Source: Kangiella aquimarina DSM 16071
GTDB lineage: Bacteria; Pseudomonadota; Gammaproteobacteria; Enterobacterales; Kangiellaceae
NCBI RefSeq assembly: GCF_000374105.1
Contig: NZ_KB893650.1
Coordinates: 552,862 to 616,861, forward strand
Direction: 5' to 3'
Length of the DNA: 64,000 bases
Below, piece after piece: positions 44,764 to 52,334 of the stretch. The notes beneath the pieces were generated by a model. The model was given only the letters and a program-made list of their open reading frames with translations. It had not been told where the DNA came from and made no database searches. Within the stretch, counting starts at the first letter, position 1. Every line of letters starts with the position of its first letter. A program made the translations under genes and the position numbers.

Positions 44764-45792
44764 ATGGTGCGCGTCATATTTTTAGTTATGTTTGTACAGT
44801 TAGCAGGACCGGTTATAGCAGCAAATGAATCAACCGATAAAGCAGAGGTTTTACCCCAAGGCAGTGAACTGATAAATCTTAATGGTCACAGTCTGCACAT
44901 TCGGAAATTAGGAAATCCTATAATTTCAAAGCCTTATCTATTGTTATTATCGGGTCCAACCGATAACTGGCATAGCGATAGTGGCTGGTGGGCGTTAGCG
45001 CAAAATGTGCTGGCAGAAGATTATTACACGGTTGCCATAGACCGTGCCGGGCACAGCTGGTCAGAACCCGTTGCTAAACCCTCCTACCAACAGTTTGGCA
45101 AAGACGTATCAAGTTATATCAGACAACAGCGAGAGCCGGTCATTATTGTGGCTTTCGCAAGTTCAAACTTGTCACTGCACATGGCAATGCAAGATACAGA
45201 AGCAACTCAATACATCAAAGGTGCGGTACTGATTGATCCGGATGTATTGACTGACCACTCCATTAATCATTATTCAACAGAAACTGAGCGCTATCGTGAA
45301 GGTTGGCAAGAGATAGAGCAGTACATAACATCGGGTCAGTACGATGAAAATATTCAACAGAAAATTATTGCTGAGAAGGAACATTTAAAAACGATAATTC
45401 CGGAAGCGTTTGAAAACCATATGGACTGGGATTATTACGAAGCCGTAGAAGCGATTCGAAACACCAGAAGTTTTCAGCTGGAGAAATTTCGAGAAACAAC
45501 TCATTACCGAAACGATCTATTGCAAGCGAAAAAACATCCTTTGCCGGAAAGTTTACCGCTGGTAGTGATCGATAGTGATTTTGAGACGGCTTATTTGCCC
45601 AAGATTGAGGATGAATCAGTGAAAGCCTCTATCGTCCAATGGCGAGATGAAGGAAGAGATTGGTTTTTTAAATTAGCACAGAATAGTCAATGTGGTGCTT
45701 ACTGGCCACTAGAAAGTCAGGAGCACTTAATTATGATGGAACAGCCCGAGCTTATCACTCGGGCTGTAGAGAAATTGCTGCTATGTGAATAA
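44764..45792 (+). CDS. Exported alpha/beta-hydrolase-like protein with atypical nucleophile elbow
   Basis: A 342-residue protein with a signal peptide (1-20, cleavage after VIA). The body has the alpha/beta hydrolase pattern: LLLLSGPTDNWHSDSGWW (oxyanion strand), YYTVAIDRAGHSWSEPV, and the elbow strand VIIVAFASSNLSLHM. The elbow reads A-F-A-S-S-N, not the canonical G-x-S-x-G, so Ser activity is doubtful although the spacing fits. The start is the ATG at 44764, with GGAG 6 nt upstream; a TTG at 44758 is less likely. The last 25 codons contain a hairpin that serves the convergent malic enzyme gene. Confidence 0.72.
   Translation: MVRVIFLVMFVQLAGPVIAANESTDKAEVLPQGSELINLNGHSLHIRKLGNPIISKPYLLLLSGPTDNWHSDSGWWALAQNVLAEDYYTVAIDRAGHSWSEPVAKPSYQQFGKDVSSYIRQQREPVIIVAFASSNLSLHMAMQDTEATQYIKGAVLIDPDVLTDHSINHYSTETERYREGWQEIEQYITSGQYDENIQQKIIAEKEHLKTIIPEAFENHMDWDYYEAVEAIRNTRSFQLEKFRETTHYRNDLLQAKKHPLPESLPLVVIDSDFETAYLPKIEDESVKASIVQWRDEGRDWFFKLAQNSQCGAYWPLESQEHLIMMEQPELITRAVEKLLLCE
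45741..45767 (-). terminator. Hairpin inside the hydrolase 3' end, 30 nt past the malic enzyme stop
   Basis: A 10-bp perfect stem (45741-45750 with 45758-45767), 7-nt loop, inside the 3' coding end of the convergent hydrolase. It is a probable end of the malic enzyme transcript. No T run is seen, so it is weak. Confidence 0.5.
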
Positions 45793-45796
45793 TGAA

Positions 45797-46990
45797 TTAA
45801 AGCGGACGCTGAACGCCATCTTTGATGGCTTGTTCTCTAACTGCTTCGGCAACTTTCTGCGCCACATTGCGGTTTAGCGGATCAGGTAACACATGGTCTG
45901 CTGCCAGGTGATTTACCGCATCAGCTAACGCATAAGCAGCGGCAATTTTCATGGCTTCGGTAATCCGTGTTGCGCGTGCTTCAAGAGCGCCGCGGAATAT
46001 CCCCGGGAAAGCCAAAACATTATTAACCTGGTTTGGGAAGTCACTGCGACCCGTGCCAACCACTGATGCTCCGGCGGCTATAGCTTCATCAGGCATGATT
46101 TCTGGAATAGGATTTGCCATTGCCAGGATAATCGGGCCTTGGTTCATCAGCTTGATATCGTCACCAGTCAGCAGGTTGCCTTTTGATACGCCGATGAATA
46201 CATCGGAATCTTTCAAGGCATCAAGCAATTTGCCACTGCGATTGTGACGATTGGTATAAGCCAGAAGCTTTTTCTTCTCGTCGTTTAAGTCGGAACGATC
46301 AGGCGAAATGATACCCTGTGAATCACAGACCAGTACATCCTCGACAGGAATACAGGCGGCTTCATCATGACCCACGCAGCGCAGCAATTTGGCAATTGCG
46401 GTTCCAGCTGCTCCAGCGCCATTAATAACCACTTTAAGTTCTTTAATGTCTTTACCAGTGACTTTGCAGGCGTTGATTAAGGCTGCCAGCAACACGATCG
46501 CGGTGCCGTGTTGGTCGTCATGGAAAACTGGGATGCCAATATCCTGCAAGGCTTCTTCAATTTCGAAGCACTTGGGTGCAGCAATATCTTCAAGATTGAT
46601 ACCACCAAACGTTGGTGCGATGGCTTTAACCGCAGTGATAATTTCAGCAGCACCTTTGGCATCAAGCACTAACGGCACACCGTCAATATCGGCAAATTCT
46701 TTAAACAGAATGGCCTTGCCTTCCATCACCGGCAAGGCTGCTTCCGGACCAATATTGCCAAGTCCCAATACTGCCGAACCATCCGATACGATGGCTACTG
46801 AATTACCTTTCATGGTGTAGAGGTAACTGGAGTTTTTGTCTTTTGCAATATGATTGGAAACAGCGGCTACACCCGGAGTGTAGGCAATGGAAAGGTCTTC
46901 ACGGTTTTGCAATGGGACCTTGCTTTTGATAGCCCATTTGCCACGTAAATAACGATGAATATCTAAAGATTTTTTGAAATAGTCGCTCAT
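45797..46990 (-). CDS. Malic enzyme (malate dehydrogenase, decarboxylating)
   Basis: A 397-residue malic enzyme, converting malate to pyruvate and CO2 with NAD(P). It is the short form: E. coli MaeB has a further C-terminal phosphotransacetylase-like domain that is absent here. Motifs are AYTPGVAAVSNHI, VLGLGNIGPEAALPVMEGKA, FHDDQHGTAIV and the nucleotide-binding VINGAGAAGTAIAKLL. It may provide NADPH and pyruvate, linked to mdh. The gene is monocistronic, convergent with the hydrolase gene 4 nt away. Confidence 0.95.
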   Translation of the reverse strand: MSDYFKKSLDIHRYLRGKWAIKSKVPLQNREDLSIAYTPGVAAVSNHIAKDKNSSYLYTMKGNSVAIVSDGSAVLGLGNIGPEAALPVMEGKAILFKEFADIDGVPLVLDAKGAAEIITAVKAIAPTFGGINLEDIAAPKCFEIEEALQDIGIPVFHDDQHGTAIVLLAALINACKVTGKDIKELKVVINGAGAAGTAIAKLLRCVGHDEAACIPVEDVLVCDSQGIISPDRSDLNDEKKKLLAYTNRHNRSGKLLDALKDSDVFIGVSKGNLLTGDDIKLMNQGPIILAMANPIPEIMPDEAIAAGASVVGTGRSDFPNQVNNVLAFPGIFRGALEARATRITEAMKIAAAYALADAVNHLAADHVLPDPLNRNVAQKVAEAVREQAIKDGVQRPL

Positions 46991-47098
46991 AAGTTAGCTT
47001 GGTTCGCGATAAATGGCTGCAATGATACGCTTATTGTAAGGTATTTGTGGTCGGATTAGCAGGTAATGATCGTGATAGTGGGTAATAAATCAGATCAA

Positions 47099-47129
47099 TG
47101 CAAAGACTGGTTATTTATTGATCTTTGCA
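47099..47129. promoter_or_regulatory. Inverted repeat between malic enzyme and DoxX genes
   Basis: TGCAAAGA (47099-47106) and TCTTTGCA (47122-47129) form a perfect 8-bp dyad with a 15-nt spacer, downstream of the minus-strand DoxX gene and 109 nt upstream of the malic enzyme start. It could terminate one gene or regulate the other. No T tract follows. Confidence 0.35.
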
Positions 47130-47145
47130 CTGACCTGTATATAAC

Positions 47146-47745
47146 TTAATTTGTCTGCTGTTTCTTGGGAAAGATTTTGCTCAACCAGTAGTCAGCTGAG
47201 AAGTAACGCCCAGCTCCGGTAAAGAACAAGGATAGCAACACGATAAAGTAAGTTGCTGCAAATTCGATACCATTTTGCAGGATTACGATATTACCCTTTT
47301 CGGTTAACCAGCTGTAATTACCATGGTCTTGCAGAATAGTTCTTGCCCTGGCCAGTCGTTCTGAAATTTCAGGATCGGTTGATTGGGCAATCGCAAACCA
47401 GCCGTTATCCCAATGCACAGCAAAAATAGCGACCAGCATGGTTATCATCAGTGGGATGGTAATCCAGCGAACAGCCAGACCAACCAGTAGTAAAATAGCG
47501 CCGACTGTTTCGGTACTCGCTGCAAGAAAGGTCATCACTTCAGGAAAAGGCAATCCTAATCCCCATTCGCTATTGCCAAACCAGTTAGCTGTACTCTCAA
47601 AATTGGCAAATTTGCGGGTTCCTGCTTCCCAGAAAGGAAAGAATAATAATAGACGAAACATCAGAGGGGGTAACCCATCAAGGTGCTTGACTGAGTTACA
47701 GACTGCCCCAGTAAAACTGTAGTACTTATCCGCTAGCGTTTGCAT
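47146..47745 (-). CDS. DoxX family membrane protein
   Basis: A 199-residue four-span membrane protein of the DoxX family. The family start LFFPFWEAGTRKFANFESTANW, followed by WFGNSEWGLGLPFPEVMTFLAASTETVGAILLLVGLAVR, is typical. It contains a long loop (about 120-165). DoxX proteins are linked to quinol oxidation and to oxidative stress, but the activity is uncertain. It is 14 nt downstream of the FMN glutamate-synthase-like gene on the same strand. Confidence 0.88.
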   Translation of the reverse strand: MQTLADKYYSFTGAVCNSVKHLDGLPPLMFRLLLFFPFWEAGTRKFANFESTANWFGNSEWGLGLPFPEVMTFLAASTETVGAILLLVGLAVRWITIPLMITMLVAIFAVHWDNGWFAIAQSTDPEISERLARARTILQDHGNYSWLTEKGNIVILQNGIEFAATYFIVLLSLFFTGAGRYFSADYWLSKIFPKKQQTN

Positions 47746-47759
47746 TGATTAGCTCCTGT

Positions 47760-49280
47760 TTATAGATTCTTGGTCGGAATCTTGTTCTCTTGATAAGGAT
47801 GAACCTTATCAATTGGAGTCGAAAGGCCGGATTCTGTTACAACCCGCATGTGGTGACGTTTAAGCTGACGTGGCTCCTTGACGCCGCAGGAGTGCGCAAT
47901 CATGCCCACCGCTTTCACCATATTCTTGTGATAATGATGAACGCGGACTGATTTGTCTGTGATGTCGAGCCCCTTTTGTAAATCCGGATTATGGGTGGTG
48001 ACACCGGTTGGGCAGGTGTTCTTATTGCATTGCATGGCCTGAATACAGCCAAGCGCAAACATGAAACCGCGTGCAGATAACACAAAGTCGGCACCCATCG
48101 CCAAAGCCCAGGCGACCATGGATGGGGTAATCATCTTTCCTGAGCCAATGACTTTGATACGATTGCGGAGCCCTTGCTGTTGCAAAATATCAATTACCAT
48201 CGGTAAGCTCTCTTTTAGAGTCAGGCCGACGTAGTCAAACAGCGGCTGCGGGGCAGCGCCAGAGCCTCCGTCTGCACTGTCGATAGTGATGAAATCGGGT
48301 GCGAATTCAATACCTCGTTTATGAATTTCGGCGCACAGTTCATACAGAAAATGCTCGCTACCCAGCACAGTCTTAAAACCAACCGGCTTGCCAGTAATTT
48401 CGCGGATATGATTGATTAAATCCAATAAGTCACCGACGGTATGAATTTCTCTGTGACCGTTGGGACTGATGGAGGCTTCGCCTGCTGGAATGCCACGAAT
48501 TTTTGCAATTTCTTCGGTGACTTTCTCAGCAGGAAGGATTCCACCTTTGCCAGGCTTGGCACCTTGGGCCAGCTTTAGCTCAATCATTTTCACTTGAGGA
48601 TGCTCGGCAACTTCCTTGAGCTTATCATCACTCAACTTACCCTCAGCATCTCGAACCCCATACTTTGCAGTGCCAATCTGAAAAACCACATCGCCACCAC
48701 CGGTTAAATGATAAGGAGAAAGACCGCCTTCACCGGTATTGATCCAGCAACCGGCTCGAGCCGCGCCTCGTGCTAAGGCTTCCACTGCGACTTTAGAAAG
48801 GGCTCCGTAACTCATGCCGGAAATATTGAAAAAGCTTTGTGCCAGATAAGGCGTACGACAATAGGGACCAATCATGACGGGTGGCGCTTCTACCGCATCC
48901 TCCTCCTGCGTCGGAAACTGATCATTCATAAATAGAACGGTACCCACCTGGTTTAAATTGCGGGTGGAGCCAAAAGCCTGAGTGCGACTGATATCTTTCG
49001 CCGCGCGATAAACCCAGGAGCGCTCAGCGCGATTAAAAGGCAGCTCCTCTCGATCCATGGAAAAGAAATACTGGCGGAAGAATTCGCCAAGGTGTTCGAA
49101 CCAATAGCGGAAACGACCAATCACTGGGAAGTTGTGGCGAATGGCATGTTTCTTCTGGGTTGAGTCAATGATGTAAAAAACAATGATTGTCAGAAGCAGT
49201 AAGATAATCGCGACCACGAAGAGTCCGGCTATCCACTCCATAGTGGTTTTGACAAACGACATAAAACCTTCTGATTGCAT
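47760..49280 (-). CDS. Membrane-anchored FMN-binding glutamate synthase family protein
   Basis: A 506-residue GltB2-like protein. An N-terminal membrane segment (about 12-34) is followed by the glutamate synthase FMN-binding barrel. Key blocks are FFNISGMSYGALSKVAVEAL, INTGEGGLSPYHL, LAQGAKPGKGG, SADGGSGAAP, and the Fe-S type cysteine cluster at CIQAMQCNKNTCPTG. It lacks the glutaminase domain, so it is not a normal glutamate synthase. I choose the ATG at 49280, which has AAAGGA 6 nt before; a longer frame to 49331 lacks support. The redox partner is unknown. Confidence 0.9.
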   Translation of the reverse strand: MQSEGFMSFVKTTMEWIAGLFVVAIILLLLTIIVFYIIDSTQKKHAIRHNFPVIGRFRYWFEHLGEFFRQYFFSMDREELPFNRAERSWVYRAAKDISRTQAFGSTRNLNQVGTVLFMNDQFPTQEEDAVEAPPVMIGPYCRTPYLAQSFFNISGMSYGALSKVAVEALARGAARAGCWINTGEGGLSPYHLTGGGDVVFQIGTAKYGVRDAEGKLSDDKLKEVAEHPQVKMIELKLAQGAKPGKGGILPAEKVTEEIAKIRGIPAGEASISPNGHREIHTVGDLLDLINHIREITGKPVGFKTVLGSEHFLYELCAEIHKRGIEFAPDFITIDSADGGSGAAPQPLFDYVGLTLKESLPMVIDILQQQGLRNRIKVIGSGKMITPSMVAWALAMGADFVLSARGFMFALGCIQAMQCNKNTCPTGVTTHNPDLQKGLDITDKSVRVHHYHKNMVKAVGMIAHSCGVKEPRQLKRHHMRVVTESGLSTPIDKVHPYQENKIPTKNL

Positions 49281-49370
49281 AGTAGTCCTTTGGCTGATTT
49301 GCGATAGGCGCTGACAGGATGAAGTATTCAATATACTATTGATAATGAAAACTGCAATTGCCAGCTAAAT

Positions 49371-49410
49371 GTAATAACTTGGAATATTGTTACTCTAGTA
49401 CCGTTATTAC
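49371..49410. promoter_or_regulatory. Inverted repeat upstream of the ECF sigma gene
   Basis: GTAATAAC (49371-49378) and GTTATTAC (49403-49410) form a perfect 8-bp dyad with a 24-nt spacer, 50-90 nt before the ECF sigma start. It could be an operator for the sigma operon. No ECF-type -35 (GGAAC) was found. Confidence 0.35.
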
Positions 49411-49459
49411 TGTGTGAATGATTGCGGATAGTTGAAGTAGAAAGCAAAAGAATGGCCCA

Positions 49460-50110
49460 ATGAATCATAAAGATCGATCCACAACCCAAGAACTACCAGA
49501 AGAGTCTGAGCTCGTTCAGAGGCTTATTGCCAATGATCAGCAGCTGTTTATGGCTGTAGTCAAAGCCTGGCACCCGTCGCTCTATGGTGTTGCTGCGGCT
49601 ATTGTAGGACACTCAATTGCCGATGAAGTGGTGCAGGAAGCATGGGTCTCCGTTATCAAGGCACTGCCAAAGTTTGAGGGGCGCTCTACACTAAAAACTT
49701 GGGTCACGCGAATTGTGGCAAATGAAGCCAAAAACCGATATCGCAAAGAATCTCGCTCTGTATCTATGGAATCTGTGGATGAACACTGGGCGACCGACTC
49801 AAGAATAGCGACCGATCCACGTTTTGATAGCAGTGGACACTGGAATCAACGAAACCCAGCATGGGATATCGGCTCCCCCGATGAACTACTGGCTGCAAAA
49901 GAACTGCAGGATTGTGTGGATAAACATCTAAGTCGTTTACCAGAGCAGCAGAAATACATTATGGAGCTGCGAGATACAGCCGGAATGGAATTTGAAGAAA
50001 TTTGTAACATTCTGGAGGTTAGTTCATCCAATGCCAGAGTGCTGTTGCACCGGGCTCGCGATAAAATTCAGCAGGTAGTGGCAAAATTTCAGAGGACAGG
50101 CGAATGTTAA
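49460..50110 (+). CDS. ECF-type RNA polymerase sigma factor
   Basis: A 216-residue sigma-70 family factor. Region 2 (about 25-95) contains VVQEAWVSVIKALPKFEGRSTLKTWVTRIVANEAKNRYR and region 4 (about 155-210) contains LPEQQKYIMELRDTAGMEFEEICNIL, with the DNA-binding SSNARVLLHRAR helix. The domain linker (95-150) is unusually long and polar. It overlaps the following anti-sigma gene by 7 nt, so the two are made together. Target promoters are not identified. Confidence 0.92.
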   Translation: MNHKDRSTTQELPEESELVQRLIANDQQLFMAVVKAWHPSLYGVAAAIVGHSIADEVVQEAWVSVIKALPKFEGRSTLKTWVTRIVANEAKNRYRKESRSVSMESVDEHWATDSRIATDPRFDSSGHWNQRNPAWDIGSPDELLAAKELQDCVDKHLSRLPEQQKYIMELRDTAGMEFEEICNILEVSSSNARVLLHRARDKIQQVVAKFQRTGEC

Positions 50111-50346
50111 GTTGCAAACATCTGGTCGAGCAGGCCAGTGACTACATTGATGACCAAATGACTATGGGCAAAAAAATCCAGGTCAAAATGCATCTGTTTG
50201 TCTGCGTGAGCTGTCGCCGATATTTAAAGCAACTGAAACTGACCATCGCAATGTTGGGCCGTAGAAATCAGCATGATGCGCCTGAAGCCATGTGCCATCA
50301 TTTACTGAAAGAGTATCAAAAAACCCTGCCGAAGCAGGGTTCATGA
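50104..50346 (+). CDS. Small zinc-finger anti-sigma factor, cytoplasmic
   Basis: An 80-residue zinc-binding anti-sigma (ZAS/zf-HC2). The signature H-x3-C-x2-C is MHLFVCVSCRRY (about 31-42), plus CKHLVEQASDYID at the start. Most of these proteins have a membrane domain, but this one has no hydrophobic span, so it is cytoplasmic and should be controlled by redox or zinc. Its start overlaps the sigma gene by 7 nt. The last codons contain the bamE terminator. Confidence 0.85.
   Translation: MLSCKHLVEQASDYIDDQMTMGKKIQVKMHLFVCVSCRRYLKQLKLTIAMLGRRNQHDAPEAMCHHLLKEYQKTLPKQGS
50317..50341 (-). terminator. Terminator of bamE, within the anti-sigma 3' end
   Basis: An 8-bp stem (50322-50329 with 50334-50341) with loop CGAA, followed on the minus strand by a run of seven T. 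It ends the bamE transcript inside the 3' coding end of the convergent anti-sigma gene. Confidence 0.88.
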
Positions 50347-50363
50347 ACGAATATATTTAAAGC

Positions 50364-50684
50364 TTATTCTTCAGTTTCAGGCTTGATAGTACCTTCCATT
50401 GATCGCAGAACATCACCGTTAAAGTGCAGAATCAGACGCTCTTCACGCTTCTCGCCGCTTGATGGCACCATGTAATACAGATAGTACCAAGTGTCTGAAT
50501 TAAGATTGGTGTTTAATGCAGGATTCCCTAAAACATAGGAAATCTGATCCTTGGTCATGCCAGGTTTAATCTTATTCACTTCAGACTGTTCAAGGATATT
50601 TCCCTGCTGGATGGTGGGTTTATAGACACAAGCACTTAATAAACTGAAACAAAGCAAAAGCGCAGATAGAAAAATAGTTTTCAT
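50364..50684 (-). CDS. bamE: Outer membrane assembly lipoprotein BamE
   Basis: A 106-residue SmpA/OmlA-type lipoprotein of the BAM complex, which folds outer-membrane beta-barrels. The lipobox is LLSAC (Cys19). VNKIKPGMTKDQISYVLGNPALN and DTWYYLYYMVPSSG are typical of the fold. It is divergent from fur, the arrangement common in gammaproteobacteria. The C-terminal tail (about 95-106) is short and acidic. Confidence 0.95.
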   Translation of the reverse strand: MKTIFLSALLLCFSLLSACVYKPTIQQGNILEQSEVNKIKPGMTKDQISYVLGNPALNTNLNSDTWYYLYYMVPSSGEKREERLILHFNGDVLRSMEGTIKPETEE

Positions 50685-50766
50685 GAAAATCCTGATAGTT
50701 AGTGTTTTTTGCTGAAATCACCATTCACAAGTATACTGAATGGCTTTTCATAAATTCTTGGCATAG

Positions 50767-50772
50767 TATAAT
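50767..50772 (+). promoter_or_regulatory. Candidate -10 box of fur
   Basis: TATAAT (50767-50772) is a perfect sigma-70 -10 hexamer 36 nt before the fur start. A matching -35 is not clear (CTTTTC at about 50744-50749 is poor), so the promoter may need an activator. Confidence 0.4.
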
Positions 50773-50807
50773 CATTTTGCCGCGCAAATCTATTGGAGGA
50801 TGAGTTT

Positions 50808-51209
50808 TTGGAAAATCAGCAATTAAAAAAAGCCGGATTAAAGGTCACCCTACCGAGGGTTAAGATATTACAAATCCTGGAAAGTTCCGATGATCGTCAC
50901 CTCAGCGCGGAAGACGTCTACAAACTATTGCTCGAAGCCGGAGATGATGTCGGCCTTGCAACTGTCTATCGAGTTCTGACCCAGTTTGAGTCAGCAGGAC
51001 TGGTCACTCGCCACAACTTCGAAGGTGGCCATTCCGTCTTTGAAATTGACGATGGTGAGCACCACGACCACATGGTCAATGTTGATGACGGTACCGTCAT
51101 CGAATTCTTCAGCGAAGAGATTGAAGAATTACAGCACAAGATTGCTGAGAAGCATGGTGTGGAGATCGTAGACCACAGTCTCGTCCTTTACGTCAAAAAC
51201 AAAAAATAA
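50808..51209 (+). CDS. fur: Ferric uptake regulator Fur, cysteine-free variant
   Basis: A 133-residue Fur repressor that uses Fe(II) as corepressor. The DNA-binding half has LKKAGLKVTLPRVKILQIL and LATVYRVLTQFESAGLV. The metal region EIDDGEHHDHMV and the C-terminal HSLVLYV are intact. Unlike E. coli Fur, whose structural zinc site uses Cys93 and Cys96, the equivalent stretch HHDHMVNVDDGTVIEF has none, and the whole protein contains no cysteine. I choose the TTG at 50808 because GGAGGA lies 7 nt upstream and the product then starts MENQQLKKAGL, like the family; a TTG at 50793 is less likely. Confidence 0.94.
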   Translation: MENQQLKKAGLKVTLPRVKILQILESSDDRHLSAEDVYKLLLEAGDDVGLATVYRVLTQFESAGLVTRHNFEGGHSVFEIDDGEHHDHMVNVDDGTVIEFFSEEIEELQHKIAEKHGVEIVDHSLVLYVKNKK

Positions 51210-51528
51210 CCTTAAACTTGTCTTTTCTTTCGATAACTTTGTTAAAAATCTCTTCTAGGCTAGTCATTTACAGGTTGTAATCTCCTAGCCTCTCATCATT
51301 TTTTGCCTCGTTCTCGAAAGAAAGTCCTGCGTTTAAGACTATGAATGGACAGTCGCCTCCGATTTTTCGCCACTTACGCCTTGCTCTTGAGTCCGATTGT
51401 AAAATCTCCCTTAATTGATTGATTTTTGTACAGTTGTAAGTATGCTTATGGCTACTTTGGTGTCGATTTGATGCCTGTAGCTTGTGCTTGTCTGGGGATG
51501 GACTAAACAACTAACAAGGAGTTTTACC
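51210..51528. other. Intergenic region after fur
   Basis: A 319-nt spacer between fur and the secreted-protein gene. It is not coding in any convincing frame; no strong terminator or riboswitch-like fold was found. It contains scattered T runs and the 10-mer GCCTTGCTCT, which recurs at about 55027 and 62535 and may be chance. The strong ribosome site AAGGAG at 51515-51520 belongs to the next gene. Confidence 0.4.
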
Positions 51529-52302
51529 ATGTACAAGCAGTCTCTCATAAAGCTCGCGATCATCGCGTTCTTCGCTTTATTATTAAATCCATTAATTGTA
51601 TTTGCCGCGGAGGAAAAACCACCTGAGCTGGTTAATATGTGGGTGATGGAAGTAGATTCTGATAATTTTGAAAAGTTTGAAAAAGGATTCAAGGAACACA
51701 TCAAGGATAGGGTCAAGGCCGGTGATAAATTTAACTGGCAAGTCTATACGCCTCACACTGGCTCAAATATGAATAGCTACATTATTCGTGCCTGTTGTTT
51801 CAAATGGGCTGAGATGGATGATTACGCTAAATGGGCGAATGACTCAAAAATCATGGATGGATGGAGTAAAGGGCCGGGTCAATATGTAGAGAAGTACCAT
51901 CATCAATACAGTTGGATTGATATGAAAAACAGTCATTGGAAAGATGGTGCTAAGTATAAGTATGTTGGTGTCACAAAATACTATCTCAAACATGATGCAA
52001 AGGATGTTGATAAATCCGTTAAAGAAATCAGCGATCTGGCTAAAGATATTAAATGGGATATGAGCTGGAGCTGGGAATCTGATGTAACTGGTAAGGGTGA
52101 TACTCTGTATGTTGCGTTTGGGTTTGAAAATTTTGCTGCCATGGATCCGTCTGGTCCAAGTTTTGGTGAATTAGCAGAAAAGCATCTGGGATCAAAAGAA
52201 AAGGTTGATGAGATTTTTGACCGTTTTGCAGAAAAATATAAAGGTACGCACTACGAGATTTATCGTCATAGGCCTGACCTGTCGATGCCATCAGACAAGT
52301 AA
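51529..52302 (+). CDS. Secreted protein of unknown function with two dimeric-barrel-like halves
   Basis: A 257-residue exported protein with a signal peptide (about 1-26, cleavage near VFA). Two halves look alike: each has a strand (NMWVMEVDSDNF or GVTKYYLKHDAK), a helix, then a second strand (NSYIIRACCF or TLYVAFGFENF) followed by a helix (MDDYAKW or MDPSGPSF). This is the pattern of a duplicated alpha+beta (dimeric ferredoxin-like) barrel. The start is the ATG at 51529 with AAGGAG 8 nt upstream; a frame reaching 51484 would add 15 unsupported residues. I recognise no named family. A terminator follows. Confidence 0.72.
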   Translation: MYKQSLIKLAIIAFFALLLNPLIVFAAEEKPPELVNMWVMEVDSDNFEKFEKGFKEHIKDRVKAGDKFNWQVYTPHTGSNMNSYIIRACCFKWAEMDDYAKWANDSKIMDGWSKGPGQYVEKYHHQYSWIDMKNSHWKDGAKYKYVGVTKYYLKHDAKDVDKSVKEISDLAKDIKWDMSWSWESDVTGKGDTLYVAFGFENFAAMDPSGPSFGELAEKHLGSKEKVDEIFDRFAEKYKGTHYEIYRHRPDLSMPSDK

Positions 52303-52309
52303 GAAAGTG

Positions 52310-52334
52310 AAAAGAGCGGGATTGCCGCTCTTTT
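52310..52334. terminator. Bidirectional terminator between the secreted-protein gene and recN
   Basis: A 10-bp stem (52310-52319 with 52325-52334), 5-nt loop, with T and A runs on both sides, so it can end both convergent transcripts. Confidence 0.85.
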
